Assembly (NCBI RefSeq): GCF_020382885.2
Contig: NC_058496.1
Span: 910,001-974,000 of the forward strand
From: Scatophagus argus
Lineage: Eukaryota > Chordata > Actinopteri > Scatophagidae
Length of the DNA stretch: 64,000 nt
Direction of reading: 5' to 3'
A model generated the notes under the pieces. It was given only the letters and a program-made list of their open reading frames with translations, searched no databases and was not told the DNA's origin. A program made the position numbers and the translations under genes. Position 1 is the stretch's first letter. Every line of letters starts with the position of its first letter. Shown here piece by piece: positions 46,570 to 58,052 of this stretch.

Positions 46570-46746
46570 CTGTAGGAACACAGAAAATGTGGACATTCAT
46601 TCTATATCTACACATCTGTACAGTCTGTGCATTAAAGTTTTAGTTTAGACACAGTCTCTGTGTTTATTCTCCTGAAATATGACTATATATAACTCTACAT
46701 GTTAATGTGGACCACAAGGTTTCACACTCAGTTCACTTTGACTTAC

Positions 46747-46803
46747 TGGGCTGAGGAGGTTCATCTTCACTCCTCCTGGGCCTCTTATGTTCTCTATCTG
46801 ACC
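46747..46803 (-). CDS. Gene C mini-exon 2 (basic, EDEPPQP)
   Basis: 57 bases, phase 1-1, with a CCTACAG acceptor and a GTAAGT donor. Joined to the start exon it reads GSDREHKRPRRSEDEPPQP. It shares its GSD start and flanks with mini-exon X but has a basic KRPRR core, which resembles a nuclear-localisation-type cluster, and PPQP instead of LPP. Confidence 0.65.
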
Positions 46804-47403
46804 CTGTAGGAACACAGAAAGTGTGGACATTCCTTCATTGTTTCATCCACATGTAATCTGAATTAAAGCTGCTTGTTGCAGTGACTGCTGGTCACACAGC
46901 AGATCTATCAGTGGATCCTGAAGTGCTGCACTGACAGAATCTGTGGCAGTTTAACAGATTTGTGGGGATTCTGTCCAGTCAAATGACTCAGAGCAGCAGG
47001 TGTGGACAGCAGACCACCTGCCTCTGGGACCAGAATCACTCAGCTGGATGAGTTAGTGGGAGGACAGTTTGAGTATCTTGACTGCTTTATCCGTCAGACA
47101 GAACGACACCATCTGTGGTCAATTAAACGGTTTTGGTGGTTTAATGGACTACATGAACAACAACACCTGCTGCTGTGAAAACAGAATCACGACTGAAAAA
47201 ACTGAGTTGTGCTTTTTGGTCGACTTTACAGAACAAAGTCAGCAGAGCAGAGACGAGCAGAGAGAAACAGGAAGAGGCAGAGCTTCAACCATAACCATCT
47301 GATCACCATAGGCACAAACAGAGAAGAAGACAGAGTTGTTGATGTGTGTGATGTGTGGACAGTGAGAGCAGACTGTGTGTTACTCAGACTCACAAAGTCT
47401 TAC

Positions 47404-47416
47404 CTGAGTTCTCCAT
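47404..47416 (-). CDS. Gene C start exon (MENS)
   Basis: ATG GAG AAC TCA G followed by a GTAAGA donor, phase 1, in frame with the mini-exon at 46747-46803. The short start exon ending in phase 1 is the same plan as in genes 1, A and B. The upstream region is replaced by a LINE from 47639, so the native promoter may be lost or very short. Confidence 0.55.
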
Positions 47417-47638
47417 GATGTTCCTCTGCTGGAAACGTCAGACACTGAATGAAGACCTACTGGGTTCAATCACCTGAAGAGAAGATCAGAAAGTGTTCAG
47501 CTGTCTTGTTCACTTGTTTCAGCTCCATCACAGGACACAAAGCTGTAGGTTCAAGTCCTCTGCAGCTTCCTGTGAGCCCACGCAGGAGTGGACAGACAGG
47601 GGACACGCCAAACTTTGTCTGTCCATTGAGTCACATTT

Positions 47639-48842
47639 TGAGTCTGTTAGTGTCCCTCACCCTCAGGCAGCTGCCCCAGCAGACAACAGCATAAGTGATG
47701 GCACTGGACACCACCGACTCGTAGAACATCCTCAGCATCGTCCTGCAGATGTTGAAGGACCTCAGCCGCCTCAGAAAGTAGAGGCGGCTCTGGCCCTTTC
47801 TGTAGACCATGTCCACGTTCTTGCACCAGTCCAGTTTGTGGTCTAAGTACACCCCCAGGTATTTGTACTCCTCCACCACCTCCACAGTGGCCCCTTTGAT
47901 GTTGATAGGGGTCACTGGAGCCTTAGTCCTCCTCAGGTCCACCACCAGTTCCTTGGTCTTTGTCACATTGAGCTGTAGGTGGTTTTTCCCGCTCCATGTG
48001 ACAAAGTTGTCCACTACTGTCCTGTACTCTCTCTCATCCCCCCCAGTAATACACCCAACCACTGCAGAGTCATCAGAACATTTCTGAAGATGGCAGGACT
48101 CTGTGCAGTGCGTAAAGTCTGTGGTGTAGATCGTGAAGAGGAAGGGAGAGAGGACAGTCCCCTGTGGAGCCCCGGTGTTGCTGATCACTTCATCTGACAG
48201 GCAGCACTTCAGGCGTACGTACTGCGGTCTGCCCGTCAGATAGTCTGCGATCCAGGACACCAGTGGGGCATCCACCTGCATCGCTGTCAGCTTCTCAGCC
48301 AGCAGAGCCGGCCTGATGGTGTCAAACGCACTCGAGAAATCAAAGAACGTGATTCTCACAGTGCTTGCCGGCTTGTCCAGGTGAGTGTAGACTCTGTTCA
48401 GCAGGTAGATGATGGCATCGTCCACTCCAAGGCGGGGCTGGTAGGCGAACTGAAGGGGATCCTGAAGTGGTTGGACCATGGGCCGGAGCTGTTCCAGGAC
48501 GAGTCTTTCCAGGGTCTTCATGATGTGTGACGTCAGGGCCACAGGCCTGTGGTCCTTGGGGTCTCTGGGACGCGGCGTCTTTGGGACAGGAACGAGGCAT
48601 GACGTCTTCCACACCACGGGGACCCTCTGAAGACTCAGACTCAGGTTGAAGACATGATGGAGTACTCCGCTTAGCTGGGGGGCACAGGCTTTCAGGACCT
48701 TGGGGCTCACACCATCTGGGCCTGCAGCTTTGCCTGCACGGAGTCTCTGCAGCTGTCTTCTCACCTGGTCAGCTGTGAAGGTCATCGTTGGGGTGATGGG
48801 TGGGGGAGGAGTGCATGTGGTACCCAGGTGAGAGTGGTCCAC
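47639..48842 (-). CDS. LINE reverse transcriptase (copy 2)
   Basis: The same reverse transcriptase as 35972-37216, with the GGDEREYRTVVDN loop intact (12 bases longer). The C-terminus is cut at the break at 47639. The catalytic position again reads CSDD. Confidence 0.8.
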
Positions 48843-50221
48843 CCAGGCTTCTGGGGACGAGGTGTGAGCGAGGCCATCCAGATGGAATGTGGGTGGAGGG
48901 AGAGAGGCTGGAGTGGCTGCAACCGTACTGCTGAGGAGTCGTTTGAAGTGTGAATTGGGGTCCCTGTGTCGAATCTGTTGAAAAACTGATTCAACTCGTT
49001 CGCCCGTTCCACACTGCCATCAACTCCTCCGCTGTTTGGCCCGTAACCTGTGATGGTCCTCATGCCACTCCACACCTCTCTCGTGTTGTTCTGCTGGAGT
49101 TTCCACTCCAGCTTCCTCCGGTACCTCTCCTTTGCCTCCCTGATCTTTATTCTCAGGGTGCGCTGAATAGCTCTCACCTCCTCCCTATTGCCTGCTCTGA
49201 AAGCCCTCTTCTTGTTGTTGAGGATGGCTTTGATGTCCTTGGTTACCCACGGCTTGTTGTTGGGGTAACACCTTACAGTTGTGGTTGGGACAATGGTGTC
49301 CACACAGAAGTTTATGTAGGCAGTGATGCACTCAGTGAGCCCATCAATGTCCTCGCCGTGGGGCTCACAGAGTGCCTGCCAGTCTGTCACCTCAAAACAG
49401 CCCTGGAGTGTCTCATTGGCCTCGTCTGTCCATCTCCTCACAGTCCTTGAAGTTGTGGGCAGACGCTTTACGAGAGGCACATAGCAGGGGGAGAGGTGGA
49501 TCAGGTTGTGATCTGACCTGCCTAGTGGGGGGAGGGGGGAAGAGCTGTAACAATCCTTTGCATTAGCATACAGCAGGTGTATTGTTCTTCCCTCTCTGGT
49601 AGGACAGTTCACAAACTGAGTGAAAGTGGGGAGTGTTTTGTCCAGGTTAGTGTGGTTGAAATCACTCGAGATTGCAATGAATGCACTCGGGTGCTGAGTC
49701 TGTATCCGGGCTATTGCAGAGTGAATAGTGTCACATGTCCTGCTGGGGTTTGCAGAGGGGGGGACATAAACCTTTACCATGACAACATGTGAAAACTCCC
49801 TGGGCAGGTAATATGGACGTAGTCCAACGGCACACAGTTCCACATCCGGGCTGCAGATGCGCTCCTTCACTGTGATGTGAGCTGGATTACACCACCGGTT
49901 GTTGACGAGCACGGCAAGCCCTCCCCCTTTGTGCTTACCGCTGGTAGCGCAGTCTCTGTCCGCACGGACCGTATGGAAGCCCGTTACCGTCACATTGTCG
50001 TCGGGTATGTCCTGGTGCAGCCATGTCTCCGTAAAGCACATCAAACTGCACTCCCGGTATTCCCTCTGACTCTGCGACAGTGCCGTCAGTTCGTCCATCT
50101 TATTCCCGAGTGACCTCACATTTCCCATGACGATAGAGGGGAGACACGGCTTAAACTTCCTAGTCATAAGCCTCCGCTGTTTCCCTCTTCCTCCGTAACT
50201 TTTTATTTCCCCTGCATCCAC
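48782..50221 (-). CDS. LINE endonuclease and linker (copy 2)
   Basis: 479 residues, nearly identical to 37156-38595 (one visible difference is LNNKKRAF against LNDKKRAF). The out-of-frame end is the same, so the frameshift near 48926 is shared with copy 1. Confidence 0.8.
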   Translation of the reverse strand: MDAGEIKSYGGRGKQRRLMTRKFKPCLPSIVMGNVRSLGNKMDELTALSQSQREYRECSLMCFTETWLHQDIPDDNVTVTGFHTVRADRDCATSGKHKGGGLAVLVNNRWCNPAHITVKERICSPDVELCAVGLRPYYLPREFSHVVMVKVYVPPSANPSRTCDTIHSAIARIQTQHPSAFIAISSDFNHTNLDKTLPTFTQFVNCPTREGRTIHLLYANAKDCYSSSPLPPLGRSDHNLIHLSPCYVPLVKRLPTTSRTVRRWTDEANETLQGCFEVTDWQALCEPHGEDIDGLTECITAYINFCVDTIVPTTTVRCYPNNKPWVTKDIKAILNNKKRAFRAGNREEVRAIQRTLRIKIREAKERYRRKLEWKLQQNNTREVWSGMRTITGYGPNSGGVDGSVERANELNQFFNRFDTGTPIHTSNDSSAVRLQPLQPLSLHPHSIWMASLTPRPQKPGWTTLTWVPHALLPHPSPQR

Positions 50222-51236
50222 TGTGAGTTTTAATCCAGCATTCAGCAGGGATTTCTCTCGGTGTTTTCCCTGGAGCGGTGGCCGGCTTCAGGTCCATCAG
50301 CTGATCCAGAGTGTAAACAATGCGGGCAGCGAGGAGTTTCATCGCCGCTCCGAAAAGTGTAGTTCAGCGACGAACAAAAACACCAAAAAGACCCACAACT
50401 TCCTGGTGTGGACCAGTTGTCAGCCATCCAGAACTTGGACTTTGCTTTGAGCTGCTTTGTCAACAAAATGTGCTTCTTGAAACCAAAAAAACCACTTCAT
50501 CTAAACCCTGTCTCAGTGCAGATGTAAGCACTTGGTGTTGTGTGTGGCTTTACCTGGAGGACGTCCATGACAAAGTTATGTTTATGTTAATTTTGAGCAA
50601 TTGTGAAATTTTTCAAACCAGTTTGATAAAAAGAAAAACGCTGGACCCGACCAGCACACTGAAATCTACCACCAGGTGTTGCACTTGACTCACCGGTCGC
50701 TCACATTGAGCCCATCAATGGGACTGTAGCAGCACCATAAACCATCAGGACTGTGACACGTCCTGTTTTTATGTCTCACAGCCAATCAGCTGAATGTTTC
50801 TCCTTCAAAAGTTTAACATCAAAATAATAAGAAAATAAGACTTTGTACTGCAGTAACTTTAACAGGCCAAACAGAGTGAATCAAAACCAGCCGGATGCTG
50901 AAGTTCTGTCCACCTTCACCTGATCGATGTTGGTTCAGTCATTTTGCATTAAATCAAACCAGTTGGACCCCAACTGTACTTTATGTACACTGTTAACAGC
51001 CTAATTTTCCTTTCAGCTGATTAATTCCAAGTAGTCCAACACTGATATGACTGGCTGAGTGTTAATTATAGGATTGCACATTATTAATTCATGCAACTGT
51101 CTATAACTGAGTTTCAGGCCAAGTATTTACATTTTGTACTGGATAAAGCACCTTTAAAAAGTATTCATTTTCTCGGGTATTTTCTCCCTTTATTGCTTTT
51201 ATAAAAGGAAACACAGACAATATAATCTGCCTTTTT

Positions 51237-52107
51237 CTTGTCAAAAGAAAAAAACTCAAAGTGAAAACAGATTTCTACAAAGTAATGTTAATTAATTAAA
51301 AATGTAGAATGTAAAATAAGAGTCACTGAGTCTGTGTGGACAGGCCTCAGTCAGGTTTGCACATCTGGACACCAGTTTTTGTCCCTTCTCCTCTGCAGGA
51401 TCAAGGATCAGGCATGAAAAGCCCTTTTCAAGTCCAGTCACAAATTCTCTATTGGCTGGAGGTCTGGGCTTTGACTCAGCCGCTCCCACACACTCACCCT
51501 GTTGCCTTTAAACCATTTCTGTGCAGCTTTCACTGTATGCTTCAGGACACTGTCTCGCTGGAGAATAAACCTCTCAAGTCATAGTTCTCTTGTGGACTCC
51601 TTCAGAGTAGTCACGGGTGTCTTGGTGGCTTCTGTCACTAGTGTCCTTCTTGCATGAGGACGACCTGCTCGAGGCAGACTTACGCATGTGCCACAATCCT
51701 TCCATTTGTTAATGATGGATTTAACTGAACTCCAGTGGATGTTCAGTGGCTTGGAAACTTATTTGTATCCATCCCCTGACTTTCAGTAACCTTTTCTTTG
51801 AGCTGCATGTCGTCTTCTTTTGTCTTCATGGGGTAATTGTAGCCAGGAATCCTGGTGAACCAGTGACTGGACCTTCCAGACAAAAATGTCTTTATACTGC
51901 AGTTACTTGGGACACGTTCACTGCACTCAGGTGGTTTCTGTTTCACTTATTGTGAGACTATTAGCACCAATTGGCTGGACCTCTGCTGAATTAGGTAGGT
52001 CACTTTAAAGGGGGTGAATATTTATGTAGTCACTTATTTTACACAATATTTTTAATTCATTAACATTTCTTTATAGAAATCTGTTTTCAGTTTGACATTA
52101 AAGAATC
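51237..52107 (-). mobile_element. Internally deleted Tc1-like transposon, duplicate
   Basis: The duplicate of 5120-5990, with the same inverted ends and the same broken transposase pieces. Confidence 0.7.
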
Positions 52108-52652
52108 AGAATCAGAATACTTTACTGATCCCTGAGGGAAATTGGGTTTGTTGACAGCTGCTCCAACCAAGATGAGAATTATAATAAAAACAGAAATAAG
52201 AATATAAAAATAATAAATCAATAAAGATTTTTCTTTTGGTCAAAAAAGCCTTATTATTTACAAGCACAATAAAAGGGGAAAACATCCAAGCAGGTGTATA
52301 CTTTTTTATAGGCAACGTAAATATGTTCACTATATTTGAGGAGTTAAATGACAATCCAAAAGTGTCATCAAATAAATATTGAAATAACACGTTTATACTG
52401 TCCCAGCTAAATTCTGTGCTTTCTGATCTGATTTCTGAGTCTTGTCTGCTCAGTGGAATTTATTGTGGAAAATTTATTTGAATGATAGGCGTGATTTTCA
52501 TCAGCATGTTAGTTTATTTGTTGTTAGTTTATTCAGCTTAACATTAACATTAACATGCTTTAAACATGTTACACCTTTGTAGGTTCAGCAGCACATAAAC
52601 TTTAATTCAGCTTGGAACAGTTCAAATAAACAGTCAGAAGAGCAGAACTTAC

Positions 52653-52712
52653 TGGAGGGAGGAAGGAACTGATAGCTGCTGCTGTGGCTCAGAGACCTCG
52701 CTACGCTTCCTT
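52653..52712 (-). CDS. Locus D mini-exon 2 (SSSYQFLPPS)
   Basis: 60 bases, phase 1-1, with acceptor (CTCACAG) and donor (GTAAGT) kept; the final threonine codon is changed to serine. No gene 1-type GTPase exon follows before the LINE. If transcribed it could only splice to exons of gene C further along the same strand, or be nonfunctional. Confidence 0.6.
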
Positions 52713-53987
52713 CTGTGAGAAAACAAAATCCACAGCCGTCCACACACATTAAAGCACATCAAAAAGTCTATGATGAGTGTCTGACGTGAAAAAAGTACAA
52801 TTATCACAATAAATCCCTTAAAACGTCAGCCGCTCCTTCACCCTCGTTAAACATTATTTAACATATAAAGTGCAGATATTTTTCATTTCACAGTTTTACT
52901 GCTGGACTCAAGATAAACCAGTCCTAAACCAGTCCGGCCAGCCACATAACATGTTGTTTTCAATACTTAATATATCAGCAAAAATAATAAATAACTGATA
53001 GTCATGTGCACAGTTTAAAGACAGTTTAAAGAGTGTGTGTTCTCCTTCTTTATAAAATCAGACTCATGTGACACAGTTTGACTTTGTGCCACCTGATGGA
53101 AAGCAAAGTGTTTCATCCCAACCTAACTGGACTGACCCACTGAAATAACAGTTTAACATAAGAAGTACAATCACTCTAATACAGTAATTCATTACAATTT
53201 TGAGGTACTTTTACTTTAGTATTTTAATGTTATGTTATACCTGTACTGCATTATATTTCAGAGGGGAATACTGTATTTTTTATTTATCAGACAGCTTGTG
53301 TGATCAGTTTACAACACATGAGTCTGTGCTGTGGATCCAACGATCCCACAGTCACAGTGGTGTGTGGTGCAGGAAAACACTTTCAACCAAAATCTTTCCT
53401 TCAGTGTGAGGGGTGAACTGTTTTACAAAGACGTACAGAATATTATCTCTGGACAGGTGACATGAACTGTTTTGAAAATCTGTTACCTCTATTATCACTC
53501 CTTCATCTCTCTCTTCTTTGAACCACTTTGAAAAGCACTGAAAGCTTAAAGCTTAAGGCTCTGGCCCCAAAGAAAAGGAACAATCAGCTCCACATCACCA
53601 TGAGATTCATGTGAAGGTGACCTTAACATCACACTGAAGTTTAAATGTGGCTTTGACAACCTCAGGTGTAAGGCTGCCAATAACCTAAATATTCTTTTAA
53701 TTAACCTGCTGCTAATTTTCCCAACGATTTGATTCATCGTTCGGTCTGCGTCTTTGGTTCAACCGACAGTCCAAAACCCAAACTCTCACATTAACTTTCA
53801 TTCATGACAAAGAAAAGCAGCAAATCATTCAAGAAGCTAAAAGCAAACGACTGAGAAAAGACTGAAATGATTGACGTGAGAAACAGTCGGCAGCTGATTT
53901 ACTTTTGATTGACTAATCGATTAATTGACTGTCTTTAAAACAGCAATTTATTGATGGTCCCCAAATGAAACCTGTTTGATGGACACA

Positions 53988-54253
53988 CTGACAGACAGAC
54001 AGACAGGCAAGCAGGCAGGCAGGCAGGCAGGCTGACAGACACACAGGCAGGCAGACAGACACACAGACAGGCAGGCAGGCTGTCAGACACACAGGCAGGC
54101 AGGCAGGCAGGCTGACAGACACACAGGCAGGCTGACAGACACACAGGCAGGCTGACAGACACACAGGCAGGCTGACAGACACACAGGCAGGCAGACAGAC
54201 ACACAGACAGGCAGGCAGGCAGACAGACACACAGACAGGCAGGCAGGCAGGCA
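53988..54253. repeat. GGCA/GACA-rich minisatellite, duplicate
   Basis: The counterpart of 7860-8098, longer by some units and in a different order. Confidence 0.9.
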
Positions 54254-54438
54254 GATATTTTGTCAGTTTGTCTGCCTGTGAATTCGGTTCAGATATTACT
54301 GCGTTTTGTTGCATTGTACTTGTACATGTGTAATGACAATAAAGTTGAATCTAATCTAATCTAATCTAGTTTCAAATACAAAGCGCAGTACCTGACAAAG
54401 TTACTGTACACTTGTGCAGTAAATCTGACTGTACTCAC

Positions 54439-54460
54439 CGTCTGCTGCCGCAGCGGCCAT
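54439..54460 (-). CDS. Locus D start exon (MAAAAAD)
   Basis: The duplicate of 8282-8303, with ATG, alanine codons and GTGAGT donor intact. It is the start of a gene whose GTPase exon has been lost. Confidence 0.6.
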
Positions 54461-55122
54461 GTTGTCGCCGTGCAGGAGACACCTGGAGAAACTGGGCTGG
54501 AGAACAACAGGTGGTTTTAAAACCATTCAAACATAAAGGAACAAAATGTTCTCATTCAGCTCAGTGAAAAACAAAAGCAGGAACATCTTGTGTTCCAGCG
54601 ATGACACGAGCCTTCAGGTGCTTCCACCTGTCTGTTTTAACTTCCAGCTGGTACACACAGTGGTAAGACTGTAGTAGCTGTATACTGTCACACAGTGAGC
54701 AGCAGTACTCTCTGTGTACTGACAGGTACTGACGTACTCGAAGCCTAGAAGAGACCGGAGCTTCCGGTGTGCGTTGGAGCAGATCACTTTGGAGCTAAAA
54801 CCTGCAAAAGTCCCCCTTCAGTCATAAGGTCGAATCCATTTTAAAACAGTTTCAAGCTTCCTGTTAATGTGACGGATTTTGGTTCGTCGTTTTAGTTTTA
54901 TTTAGGGTTTTGCCACTTTTGTCTTATTTCACAATCTGCGGGTTCCTGCAGCTGTCTGACTGTCCACATTCACTTTCATTGTTTTATCATTAATATTTTA
55001 ATTATTTCGATCCATCAACACGTTTAATAACCTGCACGCAGTTCATTCGTCTGTTTGTGCTTAGTTTGTATTGAAATTTTTACTCACCAACAAATTCTTG
55101 CTGCGCCACAAACGACACAAAT

Positions 55123-55134
55123 GAAAGTGAAAGT
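55123..55134 (-). promoter_or_regulatory. ISRE-like element upstream of locus D
   Basis: A perfect GAAAGTGAAAGT, kept from the duplicated promoter of gene 1, so locus D probably retains transcription signals. Confidence 0.45.
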
Positions 55135-56974
55135 AAAAGCTGCTCGCTGTAAAAATATAAAAACTACAAACAGTTTTCCATCTGCATTCTCCAAAACACG
55201 CAGACCAAAACGTGTGAGCTCATTTACTCACATTTCCTGTCTTTTTGGTGTCGTTCACAGATCCGAGTCCTCTGGCCCCTCAGGTCGGCTGAACGTCGGG
55301 CCCGAGACCTCAGCTGACCGACATGTTGCAGGTACGTTCTGCGCCTGCGTGAAGGAAATGTCTGCATACCAGCGGGAAACTTGGACTCGGACTGCTGACA
55401 TACAGAAGTATTGTCAGAAAATTCTTTGTCTTTAAAGTAAAATATTCAATATGAGGCACAGAGTCTCCTGTCACAGTTATGAGTTATCACCAGGATGTTT
55501 GGACTTTCATTAATGTGCTTTTAGTAAAAAATATTCTGATTGCTCAGCTGGGGGAGGAGATTCTAACGTTAACTTAGTGCTGCTGAAGTGAACTTCAATC
55601 TGTAGAATCAGTAGAAGGATTTGATATTTTAGGGGAATGTAGGAAAAATTTAATTACTCTGCTTAAGTACAAGAATTGAAGTCTGCAGCCATCAGCTGGT
55701 TATGCTCACCTGGTCCTCAGGTTATAAAAGCTGGGCCATGTGTTCACTTACTGCTGAGAGGTGGCAGTGACAGGTCAGGGCACATTACACTTTAACTACT
55801 GCATATTTTACATGCAAAACAAAATTAGAGTGTTAAGATAAGGTAAAATAATCTTTTATTAGTCCTGCATGTGTGGGTTGTTTGTGTGTGTTGTAAAACA
55901 TGTTAAATGAAGGTCTTGATGGATAAAAAACATTATTTCTGTGCTGTAGATACATCATAGTGATTATTTAGAAATAATAAAATGACTGGATGAGTGTTTT
56001 ATCTCCATTACATGTAACACTGCTGCACATTTACTCTAAGACAATGCAAGATATGAACAATATATCAAGATATCAGATATCAACAAATCATTGATTTAAG
56101 TCCTGATTAAACTGAAAACATGTTTCTAAACCCCACTGCAGCAAAATTCAGTCTTGCTGCACATTACAAAGTTGGTTGGTTTCTTTCAGCTGTTGGTTTC
56201 CTGTGCTTGGATTCAGGTGTGTACCTGTGATAAATGAGTGTTTTCCTCTTGTCACATCCAGATGACCTTCAATAATCTGGACCAAAGGTCAGTTCAACAT
56301 GTGGTCTCCTCCTCTCCCCATGTGGTACTGCGGCTCAGTTTGTTTTCTTGGGTTGTTTGTCCTTGTTTTCCTTTTTTCCAGTGATGACAAAGACCTTCCT
56401 CAGCTCAGACGCTGAACAGAAAACAACAAACCTGCTCAGTGTAGGAAATAAAATCTGATTCTGTCAGCTGCTGCAAGTTCGCCAATGAGATTCAAACATT
56501 CAGAAATAATAAAATGTGAGTTTGGACCTGCTAACAAATGCTGTAACTCTAAATGTTAATATACAGAAGAATAAATGTGACTCAGTTCAGCTGAACACAT
56601 CGTTTGTGGCAGGAACTCAAAGCTGCTGCTCCTCCACCTTTCAGGTTGTAGCTCGTCTACACACACAACACTGATGATCTTTAACCATCTGAAAGCCAAG
56701 CAGTTTTAACTCCTCCTTTGTTTGTACTATTTTTAAAATTGAAACTAGTGAAAATGAGGAAGAAAACGAGACGTGTGTGAAGAGCTTCTGCCTTTGGTTC
56801 AGGTGACAGCATCATGTGGAGACGACTGAGTGGCAGCAGGAACTTTCATTAAAATTACATTTGAGTATAACTTTGCGGTGCACGGAGCTCCGACTGTCTG
56901 GTTTGGGACATTTTTTGTGTAACAGCTGTATTTTTCCTGTTCATGTTGGTAGGTCATGCTTTGTTTCCTAGAAG

Positions 56975-57780
56975 TTGCCTACTTTTGAGCACTCTGAACA
57001 TTTTGAACACATTGAACACTCTTTATCGAGTGGCACGGTTGCTCGTAGCATGGACATTACGATTCCACCTTATTTCAATTACTCCCACAGGGAGGACCTG
57101 GTGAAAAAGCCCCAACAACAGCTCTTCTTTCTCAGGAAGTTGAAACGGACTGGACTTTCATCTCAGCTGCTTGTGAACTTTTACAGAGCCACGATAGAAA
57201 GTGTCCTGTGTCTCAGTGTGACTGTGTGGTATGGCAGCTGCACAGCACAGGACAGGAAGGACTTAGCCCGGGTGGTGAGGACAGCACAGGGGATTGTGGG
57301 CTGCAGTCTACCAGATCTGGACCTGAGTCCAGAAAAAGGCCAGACTCATTGCCACAGACCCCACCCACCTGGGCAACGAACTGTTTGTACCGCTTCCATC
57401 AGGAAGGCAGCACAGGAACATTAAAACCAGCACCAACACACTCAGGGACAGCTTCTTCCCCAGAGCTGTTAAAGCAATAACCCCCCTACAGTGACACGCT
57501 CACGTCCCACCCCCATACAGGACTTCACACATGACCCCCTCCCCCGTCTATCTGCATACACACACACAGCATACACATAGACTGACACTAAGTGCACTTT
57601 ATTTACCTCACATGTATTTTGTACTTTATATTTTTATATATATATATATTTTTTCTTAAGTGTGCAATTTTAATTTTCTGCTGCTATTTATAGGTGTGCT
57701 TTTAAGCCGAGAATCTGCACAAAATTTCGTTATGCTTGCATAATGACAATAAAGACTCTTGAATCTTGAATCTTAGTTTT
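56975..57780 (+). pseudogene. LINE ORF2 C-terminal fragment, duplicate
   Basis: The duplicate of 10765-11572, split between two frames at 56975-57424 and 57208-57480 by a small indel after GCSLPDLD. Confidence 0.75.
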
Positions 57781-58052
57781 CTTGGCACACTATTTATCAT
57801 ATGTCGTCAGTTTTGGTGAGTTTGAAAGGTCCAAGAACAGTCCCTGTTTGTTTGGGGAAAGACCCTCAGTTTGTTTTTCTCTGTTGTACGTTCGTTATGC
57901 TTGTTTAGTGTGGTTCATGTGTTAAGCTCAGGACATGACGTGTATAAGATTTATGTGGGGCGTCAGTGTGACATTTTGTACTCCTGCTAAACGTAACTGT
58001 TAATGTGGGTCATGAGAAGCATATACAGGACGAGTGTGGGTGTAACCAGCCC

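Larger units (their letters stand above)
40594..46680. repeat. Tandem array of a 1,879-base unit, about 3.2 copies
   Basis: Units recur at exactly 1,879-base spacing (for example 42230, 44109 and 45988) and look identical by eye. The last partial copy ends at GAAATATGA near 46682. Each full unit holds mini-exon Y, an L2 endonuclease scrap, mini-exon X and an intronic stretch. The open frames of 62-74 residues within each unit are not supported as genes. Confidence 0.95.
47639..50406 (-). mobile_element. Rex/CR1-like LINE copy 2, truncated at both ends
   Basis: Nearly identical to 35507-38925 but missing the 3' UTR (it begins inside the reverse transcriptase C-terminus) and the last part of the 5' region. 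The right edge joins the segmental duplication at 50407. Loss of the 3' end is not how LINEs insert, so a later deletion or rearrangement is likely. Confidence 0.85.
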
